NCBI GenBank assembly: GCA_013399895.1
Contig: VXBA01003435.1
Location: forward strand, 1,818,392 to 1,882,391
Direction of reading: 5' to 3'
Source of the DNA: Serilophus lunatus
Lineage: Eukaryota; Chordata; Aves; Passeriformes; Eurylaimidae
Length of the DNA: 64,000 bases
Of the stretch, positions 35,946 through 47,588 are shown piece by piece. A model generated the notes under the pieces. It worked only from the letters and a program-made list of their open reading frames with translations, did no database searches and had not been told where the DNA came from. How positions within the stretch are numbered: position 1 is the first letter of the stretch; the number at the start of each line of letters is the position of its first letter. The translations under genes were made by a program, and so were the position numbers.

Positions 35946-38900
35946 CAGCCTCCCAACATCTTCTCATGCTGCAGTGACCTAGCTGTCCGTCCTGTTAATG
36001 CCTGTCGCTGCTGAGTCCAAAGCGTGTAGTTCTCAAAACACGATTCCTCTGAAACTACTTCTAAAACCGTTGTGTTGGTCCCTTTTTGGGCCATAAAAGC
36101 AGGGGATACAAAATTATTACAGCAAGAGCTCAGCTGCTTACAAGTAGCATGTCTGTGTTTTTAATGAATTTATTTACTTATTTTGCAATGATGTGATGAG
36201 TGTTTAGGTAAAATTCTGCCCTTATTTTCAGATGCCCTCATTTTCTCATTAGTTAAAAGCCCACTCATTAGGAGGAGCACATTCCTGGGACAAACACATC
36301 AGCTATTGTAAATTGTTTCAGCAAAGTTTTCTGCTGTTTGCTGGTTTTATAGAGGTAAGTGCCATGTTATTTACTAAATTAGCAATCAGTAAAGACAAGT
36401 TTTTCACTTCTGCTTATAATCTACCAGTTAGGAAGGCTTTCTGTGTTCTGGACCATATCTTATTTCTTGTGGGTTTTTTTCTGTCAACTAGCTATTTGGT
36501 GCTTAACACTCCAATGTGTAACAGCAATTTTAAGTTAGATAACTAACATTAAAATGCTTTGCCTGTGAAAAAAAAATCACAACTGAAAACCAGAAAGTAA
36601 TGTTTTTACTTTAAGGACATTTCAGAATTTGATTAATTGATATAATACCTAAATGCATGCCCATACCCGGGCTGTGCATGCAGTATTGCTCACTTAGAGG
36701 GCAACTAATCACATGCTCTTTGTTTATTTAATCTCATATGAAAAAAAAAAGTACTTCCTTCATTTGAAGCAAAACATTCAGGGGAATTGTTTCAAAAGGG
36801 TAGTCACATCTGTAAGCAATGTATTTTAAAGTAATCTCAAAAGGAGCCCCAAAGAGGATGCAGTTACTTTTTTTGGCAATGAATTCTGTTCATTAATGAT
36901 TTGTGTCAATCTATTGTGCAGGGGTTTTGTAGAGCTGGAGGTATTTTAAATTAATTCATTTGGAGCAATGTACACACCAGACTAAGCTGTGTATTGGCAT
37001 GCAAATGAAGTCTGAAGTTAATTTCACCTCAAATGCTTTATTCATATTTTCCAAATTGTCCTGAGTTTCTGTTCAGCAAAGTGTAATATTCCCTTTTGTA
37101 CTACCGAAAGAATAGGAATTATTTACTGCAAGTAGAAATTTGCAGTGGAAATACACAAATGTTTTAAGCATTTGCCAACATATTAAAGTTTTTTAGCTGA
37201 ATAATGGACACATTTTTCCTCTCACGAGATTATAAATGCTTAATAACTCCCTGAATCCAACTGGAATCTTTCCAGATTTACACCCCTCAATTAATTTCAA
37301 TTGAATTTTCTTGAATTACACCATCTGAAAGCATAATTTATCTTTGTGTGAGCTAAAGTTAATTTAGCTTACAGCATTTTCTCAAGGATAAGCCATGGTC
37401 TGGTTGTAGGCATTCTCTGTGTTATCAGTTTGGCTTAATTTTCTCTTTTATAAGTGCCTCTAATAACAATAAACCTTTCAGAAAATGAATGTGTGAATTA
37501 AGCAGATGGTATGAAAGAAGCTAAAGTATTTTAAATGCTTTGCAAGAATGCAAAGTCATGTATTATTTATTGTACACTATTACCCATTCATACATTCTTA
37601 TAAGCTACTAAAATTACATGCCAGAAGGTAGGATGTATTCCATTAGTGCCAATTAGGGTGCATGGTCTTCAGTTAAGAGTATTTAGTAATAAATTAGAAG
37701 GAAAATCTATAAAAAAGTAAGAACTTCTATACAGAATACTCTTGGTAGTCACTTTTATTTTCACTCATCAAAGATCAGAGCCAGAAAAGTGTACTGAACC
37801 CTTCTGAGGACATTAGTCTCAATTATTCTGGAAATTAAGGCTTTAACATGTGGGGAAGAAACAAATATTAAAATTGCATATAAAAATTTATACTTTTGAC
37901 ATAAACTTTCAACTTCAAATATTGGAATTTTTTTTCCTAAAATGCATTTGTCTTCAGTCTATAGTGCAATAGAAACAGATGGACTGGAATTGAAAATAAC
38001 AATACATTAAATTTTTCTTAAAAATTTTAGAGTAGTGCTTCATATATTAGATGCAAGCTAAATTTATTTATTAGACACATAGAATAGTATAATACTCTTG
38101 ACGTTATCTAGTTTCTTACATTCAAAAATATTTCTTTTACTCAATCCCTCAGCAATTGAAAAATTATTTGTGGCACATATATATTTAATCACCCTCTACT
38201 GCAGAGAAAATTTAAACCATATTATTTTATATTTCACTGGTAATCAAAGCGTTATCAATAACACTTTGATTTAAAATAACGATGCAATCTTTTAAGTAAA
38301 CCAATATTTGGAACCATGATCTGTATCTTTTTTTTCTTTCTGTCATTGATTTGGTAGTAAATCACTGAAAAGTTTCAGTATCCCAATAAGGAACCTTTAT
38401 TTCTCCATCAGGAAGTTAAGAATTAACATTGGAAAAGTAGTTTGAAGACCTTTTGTTAAAGGCAGGGGGTGCAGGAGGGGGGAGAGCCAGGAGGGAAGGA
38501 GACGCCACCCCACTCCCTCCACGTTCCCCCCCCCGGCAATCTCCACTGTTTGTGTGACGGCACAAAGTGACTATGTTTGTGAGATCTGAAAGTGATCAGA
38601 GCCCAAGCCTTACCTGCATGGAAAAAAGAACACTGTCCATCGTTGGTGGCAAAGCCTAGTGTAATGTGTGCGGCTGGCTATGGGCTAAACTGGGCACTTG
38701 GTACCATTACACGGGAGATGGGATAGCCTGACCTCTATGTCCCACACTAAGCTGCACCATCATTTCCTACTTGTAAACACGACTAAAACTTCTGTCATTC
38801 TGGAAATGAAAAGGCAAATTGGAAATGAAAAGGTAGGAAGGAGTCTTTTGGGTTTACTAAAGTTTATAATGGAATAAAATTAGTTTAAGGAGAGATTTGT

Positions 38901-39611
38901 ACTTCTTTGAAACCAGTCCTATGGCCAGGGGTGGGGTGAAATGCCATGACCATAGATTGTGCTGAGTAGCCCCGTGTGTTGTTGGTACTCATGCGAGACT
39001 TTGGCATTAGAAACAATGTGTGCAAAACTATGGGAGTCTGGCCTCTAGTGACTACCTGACGAAGATGTTACAGGTAAACAAGGATAGACCAGGACACATG
39101 AAGTACTGAAATGGTTATTTTTAAAAGAAGGATTACCAGCTCCATGGGAAGAGTATCTTTTCAATACCAATCCTTTTCCCTTTAATTTCCAGCCTTCCTT
39201 GCATTCTTTCCTGGCAATTTAAGACATGATATGAGCTGCACATAACAGAAACAAAGTTAAACAGGAAATGCCTAAGCAGATCTTTGTCTCAAATATAACT
39301 TACTGTAGATTGTGACATGCTCCAAAGAGTGTCCTCTGGCATTTTCCATTTGCTTTTAAATGAATAATCCACTGTTTACAAAAATGTCAGCAGTGATAGC
39401 ATACTCCTGAGTCCTCATCTCCTTGCTGTTTGAATTTCTTTTCATATGTCTTGCACAAAAATAAAGGGATGCTACTTCATGCTTTTCAACCTGGTGTTTA
39501 TGGTCACCTATTGGAAGTGAACTGTAATATGGATTTTTGCAAAGGAAACAATCAGTTGTTCATTTCTGTACTTGTTTGGTCTTCGGGGAAGATTACAAAG
39601 ATTGAACCATT
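35946..39611. other. Intergenic, very AT-rich, with one compositional island
   Basis: From 36.5 to 38.4 kb the sequence is strongly AT-rich and free of recognisable repeats; conserved non-coding elements are possible but cannot be tested here. From about 38455 to 39100 composition changes abruptly: a G-rich then C-rich stretch (38463-38537) is followed by more balanced DNA, which looks like an unclassified inserted repeat. No gene was seen. Confidence 0.5.
38455..39100 (+). repeat. Possible unclassified interspersed repeat
   Basis: A sharply bounded block differs in composition from its AT-rich surroundings: a G-rich run, a C10-type run at about 38527-38536, then about 500 bp of balanced sequence. 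Near its right end, CTCTAGTG ... GAAGATGTTACA ... AGGATAGACC recurs in the same order at about 7405-7466 in the WASL intron. The ends are not defined and no target duplication was found. The orientation is arbitrary. Confidence 0.3.
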
Positions 39612-40290
39612 GAATCACAGAAATAGAGAATGGGTTGGGTTGGAAGGGACCTCAAAGCACATCCAGTTCCAACCCTCCTGTCATGGCCAGGGATGCCACC
39701 CACTCACCCACTAGATCAGGGAGCTCAAAACCCCATCCACCTTCACCTTTAACACTTCCAGGGATGGGGCATCCACAACTTCTGTGGGCAATCTGCTTCA
39801 GTGTGTCACCATCCTCACAGGAAAGAACGTATTCCTTGTATCTAATCTAAACTTAACCATCGTAACCTTAGGGCCATTCCTCCTTGTCCTATCACTACAC
39901 GCCCTTAGTCCCTCTCCAGTTCTCTTGTAGGCCCCCATTAGGTACTGAAAGGCTGCTTAAGAGCTCCTTCTGTTCTCCAGGATGAATTATCAGCCTGTCT
40001 TCATAGGAGAGGTGCTCTAGCCCTCTGAGGATATTCACGACCTTCTTCTGGCCTCACTCCAACAGGTCCACATCCTTCTTATGTTGGGGGCCCTGGACTT
40101 GGATGCAGTACTGCAGGTAGGGTCTCACAAGGGCAGATAGAGAGGCAGAATCACTTCCCCTGGACTGCTGATTACTTTTCTCTTGATACAGCCCAGAATA
40201 GGGTTGGCTTTCTAGGCTGTGGGAACACATTGCTGGATCATGTTGAGCTTCTTATCAAGCAACACCTCCAAGGCCTTCTCTTCAGGTTGC
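39612..40290 (-). mobile_element. CR1 LINE 3' fragment, minus orientation, about 680 bp
   Basis: The plus strand shows GAATCACAGAA, then GGTTGGGTTGGAAGGGACC, the signature antisense 3' end of CR1, followed by the conserved CACTTCCAGGGATGGGGCAT and AGTACTGCAGGTAGGGTCTC segments. It is longer and better preserved than the copy at 35.6 kb but still contains only the 3' portion of the element. ORFs at 39430-39850 belong to it and are not genes. Confidence 0.97.
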
Positions 40291-40837
40291 TATTTTCCTT
40301 ATGTTCAACTTGAGATATAATCTGAGAAATATAACTGGAGAATTACGAGGATTTGAGAGTCAAAAGACTGAAAACTGGCAGCTGTGAGGATATACTGAAT
40401 GCTTTATCTCTCTCTGATGCAGTTTTACACTTCTGGACAACAGAAGATTTCAAGATAGAAATACTTCCATAAAGATGGATACAGGTAGTCTATGTCCATC
40501 TTACCAGCTAACTAAAGGAAGCCATTATCCAAGAAAAGCAGGAAAAGCAAGACTTTTTACACAATTTGGAAACAGAAAAGTAACAGCAGAGAGGGAGCAA
40601 GACAGAGACAGGCTGGACAGATTTTTCAAATTATTTGCTTGTAAATTATTACTTGTAAATGTGATTGTGTAGCAAAAAATGCTTAAATACAGTTGAAATG
40701 TCCATAGTTCTTAGCCATAATAATAACGAATGTGGTCAGCCATGTTTAAAAAAGAACATTTCTTCTAGCTGCCAATTTTGTACATCCCTCAGTGGAATGA
40801 AAACACCCCTGTTCCATTATTTTCCTTTTTTTAAAAT

Positions 40838-40891
40838 TCAATAGCATATTATCATGGTCAATTTAACTTCCCAAAAATGCAGATAGCAGAT
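40838..40891 (+). repeat. 54-bp inverted repeat, left arm
   Basis: It runs from TCAATAGCATATT to GATAGCAGAT and matches the reverse complement of 41904-41957 at 52 of 54 positions, counted by eye. Outside the arms both flanks are T-rich on the corresponding strands but do not align, and inside the arms similarity stops at once. Confidence 0.9.
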
Positions 40892-41903
40892 GGAAAAATC
40901 ACCTTTCTTCTGTGATTTAATGGTACTTCTTTCCTATTCTGGATTTTACATTATGTTTGGCAAATACTGGTTAATGAGTCAATCTGAAGTGGCTGTTACC
41001 ATAGGAACTCCAGATTTATTTTTTTTCAAAGTGTGTTTCTGAATTCTGAGGTAATTATAGAGTTCAATGACAGATGTGCAGTCTAACTCATACTTCACAG
41101 ATAAAACCAATTGTGTTACAGCTAATTGTGTGAACTGTACTTCAAGTCAGCATACAGACGAGCATAAAATGAGAGGATGCATTTGCTGGGTATTATGTTG
41201 TGTTGTCTGGTTATATGACCAGCATAAAAATCAGAATCAAAAGTAGAAGCAGTAATGTCATGTTAGAGTGCAAAGAATGCTGGGATAATCCATGAAAACC
41301 ACCAGAGAAGAAGAACTGGCCATTTAAAGAACACCATTGTTCTGTATTGAAACACCTGGTGTGTAAATAGGTTTCTTTAGTGTGAGATTCTATATTTTTA
41401 TGGGTTTTAAGTGGAATATTTTAGAATCAAACTGTGCAATTAAGATTTCTAACTCAGCTGTTTTCACCCATTTGGAAAAGAAAATATAGTGGAATTCTGA
41501 CTAATAAACAGTTGAATACAGGTTGGACTAAGTTAACTGCAATTTCTTGGGAAAAGCAAGTGTTTTCTTGTTTGTTTTTACAATTGTGAAAGAAATATGC
41601 AGAAAAGAAACAATTTTTTCTATTAAAGAAATGGTAGAATCCACAATTACTAAAGGGTACATTGAAATCTAGGCATAACTTGCTCCATCATAAACTGCAT
41701 AACAGATATCAAGGCAAATAAAAAACTTCATGTTATTTTGTGCAGTGAAAATGATCCAAAATACCCTGAATACAATTTAAAAAAACCTCATCAGCTTCAA
41801 TGAATTTGTGATCAGATCCCACTTTTTTCACTTATGAAGAACTCATTTTGTTTTTAGAGTACAGAGCAGAAACACTGAGAGCATATTCTGCTCTGAAAAT
41901 GCT

Positions 41904-41957
41904 ATCTGCTATCTACATTTTTGGGAAGTTAAATTGACCATGATAATATGTTATTGA
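41904..41957 (-). repeat. 54-bp inverted repeat, right arm
   Basis: The reverse complement of the left arm with two mismatches. The two arms bound a 1120-bp unit (40838-41957) with no ORF of note. It could be a non-autonomous DNA transposon with long terminal inverted repeats or two opposed fragments of one repeat family. Confidence 0.9.
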
Positions 41958-42876
41958 CTGAAAAATAAATAAAAGAGAGAGAGAATTTGAATCAAAGTTG
42001 ATAATGAGCTTCATGGATGAATCATTAGTGCCTGTACTCATTAAAACCAGGGATTAAAGCAGTCCAATTAGTGCCCATGCATAAGAGTAAAAAGGAAAAA
42101 GTCCAAAGATACAGTAGTGGAAATTGGAATGAAAGATGTTTTGTTCTTGTTTAGAGGTTCTTTAATGCATTGGTAAAACAACAGATAATTTATTTTCTGC
42201 TCTTTCAGAATTATAAACTTACATGTTTTTGTTTCACTTGTCTTCAGATGACTTTTTAAAGAAAAAATAAGTATCTGTAATTAAATTCCCATCTGCAAAT
42301 AACATCAGAATTAATTGCAGATTAATGCAATTAAATTGGATTTTTTTCAAGGGACAATTTTTTTTTTTTAATGATCTCCTCTTTAAGGAATTATTCATAT
42401 GTCTTCCTGTGTGGCATAGAAAGTAGCAGGAAAAGTGAGATGTTTTGCAATGAAATACAATGTTTTATTGCAATGAGATGCTTTACCATCTAAACAGCAG
42501 GCATACTATGTAGGCATTTACTATTTTATTTACAAGTTAATAGAGATAGCTGGGTGTCTAATTCCATATAGTAAGGAATTTATAGTAACTTTTGAGGGTG
42601 TCAAATACTCATTGGAGAATATTGGATGAGCAGACTGAACAACTTCAGTCAGATTCCTTTCTGTAGGGATTTTTGGTTGGTTGTTTTTTTTTGCAGGATT
42701 TATCTTGCAGATGCAGAAATTTGCATGTCTACAGTTCAGCAGGGTGACCGACCTTCACAATTTCAAAGATTTGGTCAATCCAGTCAAAAGACCTTTGAGA
42801 ATTATTTGATATTCCCTGAGATGAACATTTTCATTTTGTCATTTGTGATGTTTTGTACATGGTCCTGAATGAACAG

Positions 42877-42938
42877 TTCTGGGAGTGGGCCATGTAGCCT
42901 CCAGAGGTCCCTTTCAACCTCAGCCACTCTGTGATTTA
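42877..42938 (+). mobile_element. CR1 LINE 3' tip, plus orientation
   Basis: The short sequence CCAGAGGTCCCTTTCAACC followed by TCTGTGATT is the sense 3' terminus of an avian CR1. Only about 60 bp can be recognised. It points the opposite way to the other two CR1 fragments. Confidence 0.65.
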
Positions 42939-45825
42939 AAGCCTTGTCAGTGACAGGAACAAGGATTGCCCAAGAATTAAAAATATAACTTAAAATTACC
43001 CTCCAATATTATTTCCTGCCCTAACTGTTATGATTTATTATCTGCAATGTTCTAATGCCTAAGGCTGTCAGATCTAGGCAAGAACTGTACTGTATTAGTC
43101 ATTAATATCTGACAAAATGATCTAATTATATGTGCATAATAACACAAGGCTGAACAATCCAGCATTTGGATTGTGGGAATAAGCAGCTGGGATCTTTTCC
43201 CAGATTTTCTTACACAGAAATTCACTAAAGGTCTTTTCTCCTGGTGCTCTTCCCATTGCATTTAAGCTATCACTTTTTGAGAAAATCTCTGTTTATATTA
43301 TAGATTTTTTTCTCGTGTATGTCAAGGCAATCCAGTCCAAATCATGGAAAATTACTTACCAATATACTAAAATAGTTTGCTGCATCAGAGAAGGAATGCA
43401 GGGTGCTGTGATGCATTCTTCAGTTTGCTTAAAACATGAAGGGAAAGGCACTTCTTGTGGCTTGTTTGTTTGTTTTTCTCAGACTATGGCATTACTTAGA
43501 TGATTATGCAAGACTGCAGGAAAATGGAGAAAAATATACCAGTTGCAAGCATAAGCCTTTCTTTCACCAGATCAGCACAGTAAAAATAACTTGGCATCCT
43601 TTCTCAGCGGACAGGCTTGTGCATGGTACCAGCTTGATGGCCAGCCCATTTCACTCAGGGATATTACCTGGATAGGATTTAAAGGAGTCTGAATAAACTT
43701 GTAAAACTTATATGCTAAATCTATATTTAGACATGCTAAACAAGCATTCAGAGAGTGGGTGAGGAAACAACATGAGCATAAATCTCTTGCTTGCTAATGA
43801 GGGCTTGATCCTGGGGAGTCCTGCATTGTGACTTATTGCAGTCCTCCTCTGTGTTCCCTGCCCCGAGTCACTGCTTAGTACAAATTGCCTCCTTCCCATC
43901 TTGTGAAAGTGCTCTCATACCAAACAACAGGTAGGGGGGTCTCAGTGTTCTTCTGGGACTGAGAAAGGAAAAACACAAGACTGAGGATAGAGGAGAGACA
44001 GGAGACATAAGGACAAAGTAGAGACTTAATGGAAAGGCAGAAAATTAGGAGAGTAGTGGCAGACAGGAAAAGGTATATCAAACTCAGAGGATGGAAGAAT
44101 GGCAAGGAAAGACAAATAACTGAGGGAGAAATCCTAGATTATATTACTTATCAGGGCAAACATATTTTCAAGGAGTGGAAAGTTTTTTTCTTTAATAAGC
44201 CTACCAGCAGGCTTGGCTAGGGGTATCTGCAGCCTTCCTCTAGATTTGACATTCTGTTACAGATTAGAAGGTAATATCCAAGGGGTACTGCAAAATCTAG
44301 TATTTAGAGCGGCATGTTGGCTACACTGGTTTGAAAAGCATGAAATGTAAAGATCCTGGATTTGAGTTCATGCATGAGTAGTTGTGAAGAGCCCTCTTTG
44401 CCCAGGAGTGAAGTGATTAACTGATGTTAACTGAGAAAATAACAGTGACAAGTGAGGCTAGACTAATTATAATAGAATAACTTGGGTTTGATTTTACAGG
44501 CAAGAAAAAAAAATCATTAAAATGGATGTAAGAATAGGGAAACCTCCAGTTTCAGGATATTTCAAATGCATGTCTGGTGCATGAACAGAATCTGCAATGC
44601 ACACAGTGATTGCAGTGATTTAACGTGTGACTAAAATGGAGAATCTAGGCAGGTGAATGATAGAAGATAACAACTGATATGATAAATCATGTCATACTAC
44701 ATGTATTCATAGAGAATCCATTTTTATGGTTTTTGGATTGTAAAAGGATGAGCAAAGAAACTTGAATAACAAATCCAGGACAGAGGTGAGTTGTGCTTCT
44801 CGGTGAAGAGATCAGAGCAGAGGCAGATTCTGGAGCAGCGTCCTGCAGGCAGTGGGTGAACAGCTGCCTCACAGGATTCCAAGTAGGAGTGTGGGTGTCT
44901 GGGGGTGCCAGCAGCCTGCCAGCTCTGGCAGCTCCCGGAGTGCTCGCAGTCCCCAAGCCAGTGTGACTGTCAGGGAAAACAGCACACCTTGAAATTAAAA
45001 ATGTGTACTAATACCCTCTACTCATATAGACTAGGTCCCCTTCTGAAAGATACAGCACATTCTTCCAGGTAGTTCAGATCTGCTTAACTCAATTCATCTT
45101 CTTTAACATATTGATGTTTAATTTGCTCTCAGTATGTAGTTTAAACCACTAAGAATTAATAGTATCATCTGTCTAGTCTGCAGATTGATTATCATTCTTG
45201 CATCTATTCATTTACAAAATGAAATTTAGGGGTGTTTCGTATACTGAAAATTGCAGCATTTCTGAGTTCATTAATCTGTGTGAGGTAGAAGTGTCTACCT
45301 TTTTAAAAAAATTATCTTTCCTCTTGTGACCATTAATATATACAGATAGTAAAGAAGGCCATAGTCCCACTGTGATGATCTTCTGGGCAAGTCAAACTTG
45401 ACCACAGCAGACCTTGTTTGGAAGCTGAAATTTCAAATAAGCAGCACATGCTTTCTTTATATTGTTGTTTTAGCTTATTACTTTATTAACTAAAGTTTTG
45501 TAAACTCCAAGGAGCAAATAAATGTTAGGAAAGGTCTGAATCAACTGTGGGAGGTGTCTGAGTGAAGTGGAAACCAAAAGTAAACGTTGAATAGCAGAAT
45601 ACACTTGTCAACAGCAAAGTCTGTCAAAGAGTTCTTCAAAGTATTTGAAGTTATCCTTAACTTTTACCAGTTTTGCACTTTTCTCTGTTTGTGCTGAGTA
45701 TAATGTTACCAAAAGCAAGTCAAACCAAAACACATCCCCTTGTCATCGTATCTGCCTCCATGCTGTCCTTCTGACGTGTCTTATCTTGGTTTTGTTTTCA
45801 AGGGCACATCATAGCAATTTCCCAG
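42939..45825. other. Region upstream of the hyaluronidase gene; promoter or 5' UTR exon not identified
   Basis: AT-rich sequence. Vertebrate hyaluronidase genes often have non-coding 5' exons, and the coding exon here has a plausible splice acceptor (TTTCCCAG ending at 45825), so the promoter should lie somewhere in or before this stretch. No CpG island or TATA box at a convincing distance was seen. A patch at about 44780-44960 is moderately GC-rich. An out-of-frame hydrophobic ORF at 45645-45863 is discussed in findings. Confidence 0.5.
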
Positions 45826-45838
45826 GAGAAAGCATCCC
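45826..45838 (+). promoter_or_regulatory. HYAL4: Putative 5' UTR end after acceptor TTTCCCAG|G
   Basis: A pyrimidine-containing acceptor ends at 45825, and the 13 nt before the ATG would be the last part of the 5' UTR. The reading frame of the protein is closed by TAG at 45812-45814, so without splicing no upstream in-frame start is available nearby. Confidence 0.45.
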
Positions 45839-46756
45839 ATGGATGTCCGAGTCAGACCGTTAGTGGTGATGTCGCTGCTTACAATGGTTGATGCTCATCT
45901 GTCAAAGCCAACACGGGCCCCTCTGGTTCTGCACAGGCCTTTCATGGTTGTTTGGAATGCACCAACTGAACAGTGTAGACTGCGGTACAAGGTGGACCTG
46001 GATCTTGATGTTTTTGACATAGCATCCAACGTCAATGAGACTTTAAGTGGATCCAATGTGACAATTTTCTACCACACTCATTTAGGATACTATCCTTACT
46101 ATTCAGATAACGGAGATCCTGTTAATGGAGGGGTGCCCCAGAATGAAAGTCTCATCAAACACCTTAGTAAAGCAAAGTCTGACATTGACTATTGCATACC
46201 CATGAAGAAATTTCAGGGACTCGCAGTCATTGACTGGGAAAACTGGAGGCCCCAGTGGGACAGGAACTGGGGCAATAAAAGCATTTATAGAAATAAATCT
46301 CTTGAGATTGTTAGGAAACGGCATCCTGGGTGGTCAGAGGAAAAAATTAGGAAAGTAGCTAAAGAGGAATTTGAAAATGCTGGCAGGAGTTTTATGAACA
46401 ACACCATCCTTCTGGCTGAGTATATGAGACCAAATGGCTTGTGGGGTTACTATCTTTACCCAGACTGCTACAATTATGATTACAAAGAACACCCCCAAAC
46501 ATACACGGGGAAGTGCCCACCTATTGAGTCTTTCCGCAATGATCTCCTGCTTTGGCTGTGGAAGGAGAGCACTGCTCTCTACCCTTCTATATACCTGGAT
46601 TATATACTGAAATCAAGTCCAAATGCATTAAAGTTTGTTCACTATCGGGTTAAAGAGGCAATACGTGTTGCCTCGATTGCTAGAAAAGACTACATTTTGC
46701 CTGTGTTTGTGTACTCCAGACCATTTTATGCTTATACTTTTCATGTTTTAACAGAG
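45839..46756 (+). CDS. HYAL4: Hyaluronidase (HYAL4/SPAM1 clade), coding exon 1 of 3
   Basis: This exon encodes residues 1-306 of a 478-residue glycoside hydrolase family 56 enzyme, which cleaves hyaluronan and/or chondroitin on the cell surface. Residues 1-19 form a short signal peptide (MDVRVR, then the hydrophobic PLVVMSLLTMV, possible cut after VDA). The GH56 barrel begins near the WNAPTEQC motif (39-46). Catalytic Asp132 and Glu134 lie in AVIDWENWRPQW. Substrate tyrosines are Tyr205 (GYYLYPDC) and Tyr248 (TALYPSIY). Cys210 and Cys226 should pair. N-glycosylation sequons start at 66, 73, 102, 146, 152 and 187. The ESTALYPSIY and EAIRV stretches look most like SPAM1/PH-20, whereas exons 2-3 look most like HYAL4, so the symbol is provisional. 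Cys119 is an extra cysteine with no known partner. The exon ends in phase 0 at GAG|GTAAGC. Met11 is an alternative start that would shorten the signal peptide. Confidence 0.96.
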
Positions 46757-47574
46757 GTAAGCAGACTTCTTTAGAAATTTTGGGATTAGAAACAGCCTCT
46801 TAGAAAAAATACTTTCTAAAAACTTTTCCTGTATGGAAGCACTTACACATTTGTTTTTCATGTTTAAGGCAGCCCGTCTGAATGGAAGTACTGTAGTCAC
46901 AGTATAAAACTCTATACTTTTCAAGAGTTAATATTGCAGTGGTTTGGTCTACTTCTGTAGGATAACATATATTTTTAATGAGAGTAATTTAGAAAGTACA
47001 AAGAAATAATTTCCTTAAGGAAGTAATTAATTTTGATATTTTAATTCTTCAGGAAAGCTTGGGAAATGGAGTTGACAAGTTTTGTGAAGTTTAAAACTAA
47101 TTAATGTAATAGAAAGATAAACTTCCATGAGAAAGGACCCTCAGGGTTTTTTTGTTTCTTTATGCAAAAGTAAATTCATCCAATATAGAAATAAATCAGT
47201 CAAGTAAAGTAATCTGGCCTGGAGTTCCTAACTCCTTCATGATGAGCATTTGCCATCTATCTCACTTTTCAGAGGTACAATATCTTCATGTCCAACTTTT
47301 AGTGATAAACTGTGGAGTCTTTCGGTTAAAAAAACCCAAGTTTTTGAGTCACGCATTGTTCCTTCAACCAATGATCAAATGCAATAAATATATAGTGACC
47401 ATAACATCAATTGTAAATTATATACGTTCAAATCCCAGACTTTCTGGATATGTCATGATGATTGTTGCCCTTACTTTGGTTATGTACATAATAGAGAGGC
47501 ACAGAGGCTTATTCAATTCTCTAGTAGTTGTCCCAAGTGCCAAAGGGTTTTTTTTTAATTGTTAGCAATTCCAC

Positions 47575-47588
47575 AAGAAGGGGGAAAA
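47575..47588 (+). mobile_element. Possible retroviral polypurine tract next to an LTR-like start
   Basis: A 14-nt pure purine run (AAGAAGGGGGAAAA) is followed immediately by TGTGGAGC at 47589, the arrangement found at the junction of internal sequence and 3' LTR in retroviruses. A CCACA at 47778-47782 could close a very short LTR, but this is weak. The 137-codon ORF just upstream (47152-47565) has a hydrophobic stretch but no family match I can name. If real, it is a truncated, inactive relic. Confidence 0.25.

Larger units (their letters stand above)
40291..42876. other. Intergenic, holds a 54-bp inverted-repeat pair
   Basis: AT-rich sequence without a gene. The notable structure is the pair of inverted repeats at 40838-40891 and 41904-41957, listed separately. 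Confidence 0.6.

Noticed and set aside
39430..39850. Two plus-strand ORFs of 71-94 codons
   Set aside because: Mostly antisense CR1 3' sequence.
45645..45838. Upstream hydrophobic ORF as the true hyaluronidase signal peptide
   Set aside because: It is in a different frame. The coding ORF already has a basic n-region and a hydrophobic stretch directly before the conserved KPTRAP...WNAP start.
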